64,000 bases of DNA from Cryobacterium algoritolerans (GTDB lineage Bacteria > Actinomycetota > Actinomycetes > Actinomycetales > Microbacteriaceae). The stretch lies in the NCBI RefSeq assembly GCF_004402785.1, contig NZ_SOFP01000047.1, forward strand, positions 124,001 to 188,000. Direction: 5' to 3'. Position 1 is the stretch's first letter; each line of letters begins with the position of its first letter. The notes below the pieces were generated by a model, which saw only the letters and a program-made list of their open reading frames with translations, was not told the DNA's origin and did not search any database. The translations under genes and the position numbers were made by a program. Below are positions 55,280 to 64,000 of the stretch, piece by piece.

Positions 55280-56242
55280 TCAGGCGAAAAGGTCGGAGAT
55301 CCAGGCGACCTCGGCCGCGTTCGGCTGCCAGGCCGTCGCAGCATCCGCGTTCTGGCGGATCTGCTCCGGCCTGGTCGCACCGGCGATCACGCTGGTCAGC
55401 CCGGGCTGGGCGAGCAGCCAGGCCAGCGTGGCCGCGAGCATGGTCACCTCCCGCTCGTCGCACCAGTCCTGGTAGGCCTCGAGCAGGTCCCACGGGGCGT
55501 CGTCGACCAGGTGGCGCCTGATCATCATGATCCGGCTGTCGGCTGGCCCGCCGTCACGGGAGAACTTGCCGGTGAACAGGCCATTGTAGAGCGGGAAAAA
55601 CGGCAGGAAGCCCAGGCCGTAGGCGTTGACCGCGGGCAGAACCTCGTCTTCCGCGTCGCGCACGAGCAGGCTGTATTCGTTCTGCGCCGAGATGAACCGC
55701 GGATGCGACCCGAGCCTGGCCGTGAATTCGGCCTCGGCGATCTGCCAGCCGGCCAGGTTGGAGTGGCCGATGTAACGGATCTTGCCCTCGCCGATGAGGT
55801 CGTCGAGGGTGTCGAGGGTCTCCTCGATCGGCGTGTTCGGGTCGGGCTGGTGCAGCTGGTACAGGTCGATCCAGTCGGTCTGCAGGCGCCGGAGCGACCC
55901 CTCGACGGCACGGCGGATATAGCGGCGCGAGCCCCTGGCGTTCCAGTCCGGCCCGTTCGTGCCGTTCATGTCCATGCCGAACTTGGTGGCGAGCACGATC
56001 TTGTCCCGGTTTCCGCGCAACGCGTGGCCCATCAGGGTCTCGCTGAGGCCCCGCTCGGCGCCGTAGATGTCGGCCGTGTCGAACAGGGTGACGCCCGCCG
56101 CGATGGCCGCGTCGATCACCGCCGTCGTGCCCGCCTGCCCGGCCGTTGCCGTTCCGGCCCGGCCGAAGTTGTTGCAGCCGAGTCCGATCGTGGACACCAT
56201 GAGTCCGGACTTGCCGAGTGCACGGTATTCGATCTCTGCCAT
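55280..56242 (-). CDS. Aldo/keto reductase
   Basis: A 320-residue NADPH-dependent TIM-barrel reductase. Signature blocks: LGLGCNNFG-like TIGLGCNNFGRAG, LFDTADIYGAERGLSETLMG (Asp and Tyr of the catalytic tetrad), DKIVLATKFGM (Lys), and LYQLHQPDP (His). The C-terminus TSVIAGATRPEQIRQNADAA is the cofactor-binding end. The ATG at 56242 is preferred to the GTG at 56245 because TAGTCT lies exactly 6 nt before it. The substrate is unknown. Confidence 0.93.
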   Translation of the reverse strand: MAEIEYRALGKSGLMVSTIGLGCNNFGRAGTATAGQAGTTAVIDAAIAAGVTLFDTADIYGAERGLSETLMGHALRGNRDKIVLATKFGMDMNGTNGPDWNARGSRRYIRRAVEGSLRRLQTDWIDLYQLHQPDPNTPIEETLDTLDDLIGEGKIRYIGHSNLAGWQIAEAEFTARLGSHPRFISAQNEYSLLVRDAEDEVLPAVNAYGLGFLPFFPLYNGLFTGKFSRDGGPADSRIMMIRRHLVDDAPWDLLEAYQDWCDEREVTMLAATLAWLLAQPGLTSVIAGATRPEQIRQNADAATAWQPNAAEVAWISDLFA

Positions 56243-56248
56243 CACCCC

Positions 56249-56254
56249 AGACTA
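56249..56254 (-). promoter_or_regulatory. Candidate -10 of the aldo/keto reductase gene (leaderless)
   Basis: Minus-strand TAGTCT, 6 nt (GGGGTG), then ATG 56242. Confidence 0.5.
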
Positions 56255-56299
56255 GGGCCGCACGCCTGTGCTAGACAGGACACAATCAAAGGGGTGCCA

Positions 56300-57442
56300 G
56301 TGAGCGGACTCACGCTCGGAGTAATGTCTCGTTCCGGCAAGCCGAACGAACGCCGCCTGCCCATTCACCCGCACCACCTCAACCGAATCGAACCCGCCGT
56401 GCGGAAGCAGATCTTCCTCGAAGCCGGGTACGGCGAGCAGTTCGGCGTGTCCGATGCCCAACTCGCGCCGCTGGTGGGCGGGCTGCGCACCCGGGATGAG
56501 CTCATCCGGGACTGCGACGTCATCCTTCTGGCCAAGCCGCTACTGCGCGACGTCGCCGAGCTGCGCGACGGACAGGTCCTCTGGGGCTGGCCGCACTGCG
56601 TGCAGGATGACGCGCTCACCCAGCTGGCCATCGACAAGCGACTGACCCTGATCGCGTTCGAGGCGATGAACCACTGGACCGGCGGCGGCGACTTCCACCT
56701 GCACGTACTCCACAAGAACAACGAGCTGGCCGGCTACTCCTCCGTGCTGCACACCCTGGCCTTGACCGGGTCGACCGGCGATTACGGTCGCAGACTCCGG
56801 GCCGCGGTGATCGGCTTCGGCGCGACGGCCAGGGGCGCGGTGACGGCGCTGAACGCCCTCGGCGTCTACGCCGTGACCGTGCTGACCAGTCGCGACGTCA
56901 CCGCGGTCAGTTCCCCGATCCACTCCGCCCAGATCGTGCGGCTCGAACACGGGTCGGGCCCGCACCAGAATTTTGCGCTCCCCGACGGTGGGCGGATACC
57001 CCTGCCGGAGTACCTGGCCGGCTATGACATCATCGTCAACTGTGTGCTTCAGGACCCGAACGCCCCGCTCATCTTCCTGACCGACGACGACCTGCGTCTG
57101 CTCATCCCCGGCTCCCTGATCATCGACGTCTCCTGCGACGCCGGCATGGGGTTCACCTGGGCCAGGCCCACGTCGTTTGACCACCCGACCTTCCCGGTCG
57201 GTGACAACGTGACCTACTACGCCGTCGACCACAGTCCCTCCTACCTCTGGAAGTCCGCCACCTGGGAGATCAGCGAGGCGCTGCTCCCCTACCTGCCGGA
57301 GCTCCTCGGCGGGGCCGCAGCCTGGGACGCGAACGAGACGCTGCGGCGGGCGATCGAGATCCGCGGGGGCGTCATCCAGAACCCCGACATCCTGGCCTTC
57401 CAGCAGCGTTCCGGTGCCTACCCGCATCCGCATCTCGCCTGA
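56300..57442 (+). CDS. N5-(carboxyethyl)ornithine synthase / alanine dehydrogenase-like protein
   Basis: A 380-residue member of the alanine dehydrogenase/PNT fold. It starts SGLTLGVMSRSGKPNERRLPIHP, close to the alanine dehydrogenase KxNExRVP pattern; VLWGWPHCVQD and IAFEAMNHW suit the carboxyethyl-ornithine synthase branch. The NAD(P) site lies near AAVIGFGATARGAVTALNALGV. The GTG at 56300 is chosen because AAAGGGG stands 5-6 nt upstream; a GTG at 56294 is possible. Product assignment rests on remembered family resemblance, so it is moderate. Confidence 0.78.
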   Translation: MSGLTLGVMSRSGKPNERRLPIHPHHLNRIEPAVRKQIFLEAGYGEQFGVSDAQLAPLVGGLRTRDELIRDCDVILLAKPLLRDVAELRDGQVLWGWPHCVQDDALTQLAIDKRLTLIAFEAMNHWTGGGDFHLHVLHKNNELAGYSSVLHTLALTGSTGDYGRRLRAAVIGFGATARGAVTALNALGVYAVTVLTSRDVTAVSSPIHSAQIVRLEHGSGPHQNFALPDGGRIPLPEYLAGYDIIVNCVLQDPNAPLIFLTDDDLRLLIPGSLIIDVSCDAGMGFTWARPTSFDHPTFPVGDNVTYYAVDHSPSYLWKSATWEISEALLPYLPELLGGAAAWDANETLRRAIEIRGGVIQNPDILAFQQRSGAYPHPHLA

Positions 57443-57532
57443 CGCACAGGCGCTGAGCCTCCTTCCACAGGCTCGGCCGGAAGGCGTTCACGCCGTGTCC
57501 GAAACCCGCTAGTGTCGTGCCGCGGCGCCGAC

Positions 57533-57538
57533 TACAGT
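57533..57538 (+). promoter_or_regulatory. Candidate -10 of ogt-tag (leaderless)
   Basis: TACAGT, 6 nt (CGAAAC), then ATG 57545. It would drive both repair genes. Confidence 0.5.
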
Positions 57539-57544
57539 CGAAAC

Positions 57545-58090
57545 ATGACCAGCATCGCACCCTCGTTGATTCGTCTCCCCAGCCCGATCGGCCGGCTCGA
57601 ACTCACCGCCGATTCCGAGAGCCTCCTCTCGCTGTCGATCGAACGCGCCGGCCACCTCCCGCTCGAGCAGTCGCCGGAGTCGCCGTCTTCGCTGCTCGAG
57701 CGCGCGGCCGCCGAGCTCGCGGAATATTTCGCCGGTACTCGCACCGGCTTCGACCTTCCGATTCGCTTCACCGGTGGCACCGCCTTCCAGCGGAGCGTGT
57801 GGCAGGGACTCGCCGGCCTGGGGTTCGGCGAGGTCATCTCCTACGGTGACCTGGGCGCCTCGATCGGGCGGCCTGGCTCGGGCCGGGCCACCGGCGGCGC
57901 GGTCGGCGCCAATCCGGTGCCGATCCTGATCGGCTGCCACCGGGTGCTCGCCGCCAACGGGCGGATCACCGGTTACAGCGGCGGCAACGGCATCCCGACC
58001 AAGGCCTGGCTGCTCGACCACGAGGGCATCGGGCACGTGGGAACCCGGCAGGTGGGAACCGGGCCAGACGAAACCGGGCTCGACGCGTGA
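57545..58090 (+). CDS. ogt: Methylated-DNA--protein-cysteine S-methyltransferase
   Basis: A 181-residue suicide repair protein that removes alkyl groups from O6-alkylguanine. FQRSVWQGLAGLGFGEVISYGDL is the DNA-binding helix region. The active-site motif reads IGCHRVLAANG with acceptor Cys131 intact, but Gly replaces the nearly invariant Pro of PCHR. GYSGGNGIPTKAWLLDHEG follows as usual. The C-terminus has a short repeat (HVGTRQVGTG). Its stop overlaps the tag start (GTGA), so two alkylation repair enzymes are coupled. Confidence 0.92.
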   Translation: MTSIAPSLIRLPSPIGRLELTADSESLLSLSIERAGHLPLEQSPESPSSLLERAAAELAEYFAGTRTGFDLPIRFTGGTAFQRSVWQGLAGLGFGEVISYGDLGASIGRPGSGRATGGAVGANPVPILIGCHRVLAANGRITGYSGGNGIPTKAWLLDHEGIGHVGTRQVGTGPDETGLDA

Positions 58091-58662
58091 CCACCGCGAC
58101 CCTGGCCGAGGACGGGCTCGCCCGGTGCGGTTGGGCGGGCTCTGACCCGGAATACCGCCGGTACCACGACGAGGAGTGGGGCCGCCCGCTCCGGGACGAC
58201 CGGCTCCTGTTCGAGAAGCTGTGCCTGGAGGGTTTCCAGGCCGGCCTGTCCTGGCTCACCATCCTGCGGCGGCGCGCGGCCTTTCGCACCGCATTCTTCG
58301 ACTTCGACGTCGATCGGGTGGCCGCCATGGACGAAACGGATGTCACCCGGCTCGTCACCGACTCGAGCATCATCCGCCACCGAGGCAAGATCGAGGCGAC
58401 CATCGGAAACGCCAGGGTCACCCGTGACCTCGGCGAAAGCCTCGCGACCCTGATCTGGAGTTTCGCGTCAGAACCGCGGGCGTCACGACTGTCGGGGCTC
58501 GGCGATATCCCCGCGGTCACGCCCGAATCCACGGCGCTCAGCCGGGAACTGCGCGCCCGAGGCTTCCGCTTCGTCGGGCCGACCACCGTCTATGCCCTGA
58601 TGCAGTCGGCCGGACTGGTCGACGACCACGTCCTCGGCTGCCATCGCGCCGCCGAAGGGTGA
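58087..58662 (+). CDS. tag: DNA-3-methyladenine glycosylase I
   Basis: A 191-residue base excision enzyme for 3-methyladenine. Motifs: RCGWAGSDPEYRRYHDEEWG, FEKLCLEGFQAGLSWLTILRRR with the catalytic Glu, and DDHVLGCHR at the end. The zinc site is complete: Cys14, His27, His181, Cys185. It starts at GTG 58087 inside the ogt stop. Confidence 0.96.
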   Translation: MTTATLAEDGLARCGWAGSDPEYRRYHDEEWGRPLRDDRLLFEKLCLEGFQAGLSWLTILRRRAAFRTAFFDFDVDRVAAMDETDVTRLVTDSSIIRHRGKIEATIGNARVTRDLGESLATLIWSFASEPRASRLSGLGDIPAVTPESTALSRELRARGFRFVGPTTVYALMQSAGLVDDHVLGCHRAAEG

Positions 58663-58670
58663 TTCGCGAG

Positions 58671-58730
58671 CGCGCCAATTCCGCCACTTCGCTCCTGGCA
58701 CGCCAGCGGCAAAGCGGCGGAATAGGCGCG
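58671..58730. repeat. Palindromic element between tag and mdh
   Basis: Outer arms 58671-58685 and 58716-58730 pair over 15 bp with one A-A mismatch; a small inner hairpin CTGG-CACG-CCAG lies at the centre. It has the same nested layout as the pair near 18.7 and 19.8 kb but a different sequence. It sits between convergent genes and has no T run. Confidence 0.75.
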
Positions 58731-58757
58731 GTCAGCGGCGCACATCGCCGCGATGGG

Positions 58758-59756
<999 letters not shown>

Positions 59757-59775
59757 TGGCCGGCGGGCGTCTTCG

Positions 59776-60546
59776 TCAGGCCTTGGCCGCGCCGACCAGC
59801 TGGTCGACGACCAGGTCGAGTTGCCCGGCCGCTCCGGGGCGCAGCGTGAAGCCCGCCGACTCAGCCCAGTCGAGCAGGGTGGTCACGTTCTCGAACGACT
59901 CTGCGTGCTCGATCAGTGCGCGGCTGAAGGCACCCTTGGCGGTCTTGTTGAAATGGTTGAGCGCCCGGGTGTGGCCGTCGGATGCCCGGGTGACGACCCG
60001 CAGGTAGAGCGAGTCCGGCCGCACCGGCGCGGGTCCGAGGGCCGCGTAGCCGGCCGAGCGGAGGTCGAGCAGGAGCCCGTCGGCGGCGCTGAGGGCAGTG
60101 CTCACGGGGCCGCTCCAGTGTTTTTTCAGGGTGATCTCCGGCAGCCGGGAATCGTGGGATAGCCGGTAGGCCGGGATCAGGTCGAGGGCGCCGATCGGGC
60201 CGAAGAGCGCGGAGTGCACCCGGACGTGCTCGCCGGACCAGGCCCGCGCGGCCGAGGTCAGAGTCTCGGCGTCGAGGGCGTCGTAGAGCACGCCGGTGTA
60301 GCGGTCGAGCGCCGGCATCGTCGCCGATGACGCGAGGGCAAGGTTCCGACCGACCTCCGCCGCCTGGGTGCGGCCGAGCTTGAGGGCGGACATCATGGCG
60401 TCCGGATGCTTCGCCAGACCGACCAGCGAACGCACCAGTACCCGCCGGCTGGAGTGCAGCGACGGGTACGTGAGAGTGCGCAGGTCAAGCGGTGCGCCGG
60501 TACCGCCTGGACGCTTGGTCTCGGACGGCGGCAGCAGGACTATCAA
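59776..60546 (-). CDS. yaaA: YaaA family peroxide stress protein
   Basis: A 256-residue protein of the DUF328/YaaA family, which limits free iron damage during peroxide stress in E. coli. Family blocks: VLLPPSETKRPGG at the start, ALDRYTGVLYDAL, HVRVHSALFGPIGALDLIPAYRLSH, and NHFNKTAKGAFSRAL. The core begins almost at once, which forces a TTG start at 60546, only 4 nt after the atpC stop; the next in-frame start would delete the LPPSE motif. It is therefore the tail gene of the ATP synthase operon. Confidence 0.9.
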   Translation of the reverse strand: MIVLLPPSETKRPGGTGAPLDLRTLTYPSLHSSRRVLVRSLVGLAKHPDAMMSALKLGRTQAAEVGRNLALASSATMPALDRYTGVLYDALDAETLTSAARAWSGEHVRVHSALFGPIGALDLIPAYRLSHDSRLPEITLKKHWSGPVSTALSAADGLLLDLRSAGYAALGPAPVRPDSLYLRVVTRASDGHTRALNHFNKTAKGAFSRALIEHAESFENVTTLLDWAESAGFTLRPGAAGQLDLVVDQLVGAAKA

Positions 60547-60550
60547 TCGG

Positions 60551-60814
60551 TTAGACGAGCCCCGCCTTGCGGGCGACGATGGTGACCAGATTGTTGGCCA
60601 CCGAGAGGAATCCGTCCGCCGCTTCGGCGACGATCTTCTTGCCGTCGGGCAGGGTGAGGCGAACCTCACCGCTGGCCAGGATGGCGAGCATCGGCTCGTG
60701 GCCGGCGAGGATGCCGATCTCGCCTTCCACGGTGCGGGCAACGACCATGGTTGCCTCGCCGGACCAGACTTCCTGGTCCGCCGAGACGACGCTGACGTTG
60801 AGGGCCGCAGCCAT
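60551..60814 (-). CDS. atpC: ATP synthase epsilon subunit
   Basis: An 87-residue F1 epsilon subunit. LNVSVVSADQEVWSGEATMVVARTVEGEIGILAGHEPML is the beta-sandwich core. The protein stops soon after AADGFLSVANNLVTI, so the C-terminal two-helix domain that inhibits ATP hydrolysis in E. coli is missing, a short form common in actinobacteria. It begins 2 nt after the atpD stop. Confidence 0.95.
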   Translation of the reverse strand: MAAALNVSVVSADQEVWSGEATMVVARTVEGEIGILAGHEPMLAILASGEVRLTLPDGKKIVAEAADGFLSVANNLVTIVARKAGLV

Positions 60815-60816
60815 GG

Positions 60817-62298
<1,482 letters not shown>

Positions 62299-63201
62299 TT
62301 AGTTCTTGGCGGATGAGAGCGCGTCGGCTCCACCCACGATCTCGGAAATCTGCGAGGTGATCTCGGCCTGCCTGGCGTTGTTCGACAACCTGGTGAAGTC
62401 CTTGATGAGCTTGTCCGCGTTGTCGGAGGCCGACTGCATGGCCTTCTGACGAGCGGCGTGCTCTGCGGCGGCCGACTGCAGCATGGAGTTGAAGATTCGG
62501 CTCTCGATGTAGACGGGCAGCAGCGCGTCGAGCACAGTTTCCACGTCCGGTTCGAACTCGTACAACGGCAGAACCTGGCTTTCACCTGGTTCTTCGATGC
62601 CTTCGACCACCTCAAGCGGCAGCAGGCGCACGACCTGGGGGATCTGGGTGACCATGCTCACGAATCGGTTGAAGACCACATGGATCTCATCGACGCCGCC
62701 GTCGTCGGCGTCCCGGAGGAACGCCTCCAGCAGGGCGTCGCTGATCTCGCGAGCCGTCTCAAACTGCGGCTGGTCGGTGGAACCGGTCCAGACCCGTTCT
62801 GACGGGCGCCGACGGAAGTTGAAGTACGCCGCGGCTTTGCGTCCGACCAGGAAATAGACGACATCCTTACCCTGGGCCCGCAGGAGCTGGGTCAGGGACT
62901 CGGCTTCACGCAGTGCCTGTGAACTGAACGCTCCCGCGAGGCCGCGGTCGGAGGCGAAGATGACGACCGCGGCGCGCTCGATCTTCTCCGGCTCCGTGGT
63001 CAGCACGTGCGCGACGTTCGAATACGTCGCGACGGCCGACACCGCCTGGGTGATCGACCGGGCGAACGGGGTCGACGCCGCCACGCGCGCCTTGGCCTTC
63101 TGGATGCGCGAGGCGGAGATCAACTCCATGGCCCGAGTGATCTTCTTGGTCGTCTGGGCAGCCTTGATCTTCTGCCGGTAGACCCGAAGTTGCGCTCCCA
63201 T
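62299..63201 (-). CDS. atpG: ATP synthase gamma subunit
   Basis: A 300-residue central-shaft subunit. The N-terminal helix [29 protein letters not shown] and the C-terminal helix ending [20 protein letters not shown] form the coiled coil that rotates inside the alpha-beta ring; [10 protein letters not shown] is the conserved middle block. The ATG at 63201 has AGGAGA upstream. Confidence 0.98.
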   Translation of the reverse strand: MGAQLRVYRQKIKAAQTTKKITRAMELISASRIQKAKARVAASTPFARSITQAVSAVATYSNVAHVLTTEPEKIERAAVVIFASDRGLAGAFSSQALREAESLTQLLRAQGKDVVYFLVGRKAAAYFNFRRRPSERVWTGSTDQPQFETAREISDALLEAFLRDADDGGVDEIHVVFNRFVSMVTQIPQVVRLLPLEVVEGIEEPGESQVLPLYEFEPDVETVLDALLPVYIESRIFNSMLQSAAAEHAARQKAMQSASDNADKLIKDFTRLSNNARQAEITSQISEIVGGADALSSAKN

Positions 63202-63232
63202 GTGTCTCCTGTGCTTCCTTGTCAGTGTTGTC

Positions 63233-63280
63233 GGTGGTCAAGCCTGTCGAGACCGGGAAATCGAGCGTGTCGAGACCCCG
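63233..63280 (+). repeat. Dispersed repeat, two adjacent copies, inside the ATP synthase operon
   Basis: GGTGGTCAAGCCTGTCGAG and a second, shorter copy (TCGAGCGTGTCGAGACC) fill the gap between atpA and atpG. The pair resembles the doubled copy at 5146-5192. Confidence 0.7.
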
Positions 63281-63291
63281 TGGTCCGGGTC

Positions 63292-64000
63292 TCAGCGCCG
63301 GTGCTTCACGATCTTTTCCTGGTTGACGTCTTCGGCGGCGATCGCCTCGAACTCTTCCTTACCGACCGAGGCGAGCGGCTTGCCCTCGCCGGTCTGGAAT
63401 TCACGCTTGAACTTGTCGACCTCGAGCTCGAGGGTCGCAATGGTGGCATCATCGAGCACATTGGTCTCGCGCAGCGTCTTGAGCACATCGGTGCCGCGGC
63501 CGAGGTGGTCGAGCAGACCGCGCTCGAATCGGAGCACGTCTTCCACCGGGACCTCGTCGAACTTGCCGTTGGTGCCGGCCCAGATCGAGACGACCTGGTC
63601 TTCGACCGGGTACGGCGAATACTGCGGCTGCTTGAGCAGCTCGGTCAGCCGGGCGCCACGGGCAAGCTGGCGGCGGCTGGTCGCGTCCAGGTCGGAGGCG
63701 AACATCGCAAAGGCCTCGAGCGACCGGTACTGTGCCAGCTCGAGCTTCAGGGTTCCGGAGACCTTCTTGATCGACTTCACCTGGGCGTCGCCGCCGACTC
63801 GCGAAACCGAGATACCCACGTCGACCGCGGGGCGCTGGTTGGAGTTGAAGAGGTCGGACTGCAGGAAGATCTGGCCGTCGGTGATCGAGATCACGTTGGT
63901 CGGGATGTACGCGGAGACGTCGTTGGCCTTGGTCTCGATGATCGGCAGACCGGTCATCGATCCGGCGCCGAGTTCGTCGGAGAGCTTGGCACAACGCTCG
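63292..64000 (-). CDS. atpA: ATP synthase alpha subunit, C-terminal part (continues past window end)
   Basis: The C-terminal 235 or so residues are in the window. [54 protein letters not shown] is the highly conserved nucleotide-site region, followed by the helical C-terminal domain. The start and Walker A lie beyond position 64000. Confidence 0.97.
   Translation of the reverse strand, partial: ERCAKLSDELGAGSMTGLPIIETKANDVSAYIPTNVISITDGQIFLQSDLFNSNQRPAVDVGISVSRVGGDAQVKSIKKVSGTLKLELAQYRSLEAFAMFASDLDATSRRQLARGARLTELLKQPQYSPYPVEDQVVSIWAGTNGKFDEVPVEDVLRFERGLLDHLGRGTDVLKTLRETNVLDDATIATLELEVDKFKREFQTGEGKPLASVGKEEFEAIAAEDVNQEKIVKHRR

Overview
The window is a high-GC actinobacterial chromosome segment. 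I infer the family Microbacteriaceae, probably a Cryobacterium-like organism, from the very high GC at third codon positions, the eno-ftsB-DUF501 and rsmI-pmt gene orders, DUF222/HNH 13E12-type genes, dispersed 'TCGAGCCTGTCGAGAC' repeats and the many TANNNT promoters placed directly against start codons. Species cannot be fixed from sequence reading alone. No phage, insertion sequence, CRISPR array or plasmid function was seen; this is core chromosome with a few accessory islets.

Layout. 1-5.1 kb (minus): a flavin oxidoreductase start, a membrane-anchored subtilisin-like protease, DUF501, FtsB/DivIC, enolase and HisS. 5.1-7.5 kb: an accessory islet with a broken, repeat-ridden DUF222/HNH gene and a truncated unknown frame, bounded by inverted copies of a dispersed repeat. 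7.5-9.5 kb: an ABC-2 type transporter pair. 9.6-17 kb: MazG, Mfd, an orphan sugar-type binding lipoprotein, Pth and L25. 17-20.3 kb: Gnd and a solitary AbiEi/DUF559-like gene flanked by two copies of a compound palindrome. 20.4-23.6 kb: Prs, GlmU, tRNA-Gln and a MarR regulator. 23.6-28 kb: a CYTH/CHAD protein and the methionine importer MetQNI. 28-35 kb: an ABC-F ATPase, then the metG-tatD-ksgA-ispE cluster. 35-41 kb: a quinone oxidoreductase-like protein, RsmI, protein O-mannosyltransferase, a fatty acid desaturase and a YeiH-family protein. 41-50.8 kb: a SolA-like oxidase, a CoA-binding protein remnant, serine dehydratase, a LysM lipoprotein, a Gfo/Idh/MocA oxidoreductase, a DUF3516 helicase, a molybdopterin oxidoreductase and a DksA-like protein. 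50.8-55.2 kb: a TetR-controlled heterodimeric ABC exporter. 55.2-60.5 kb: aldo/keto reductase, Ceo-like dehydrogenase, two DNA alkylation repair enzymes (Ogt, Tag) and malate dehydrogenase. 59.8-64 kb: the ATP synthase tail atpA-G-D-C followed by yaaA.

Most genes are housekeeping. The unusual content is small-scale: (i) several slippage-prone tandem repeats in one DUF222 gene that also carries an in-frame stop; (ii) palindromic elements, one family with a compensatory base change between its two copies; (iii) dispersed repeats that appear to have entered coding sequence (KsgA, TatD) without breaking the frame; and (iv) at least fourteen genes whose -10 hexamer lies 6-7 nt from the start codon, which implies leaderless transcripts.
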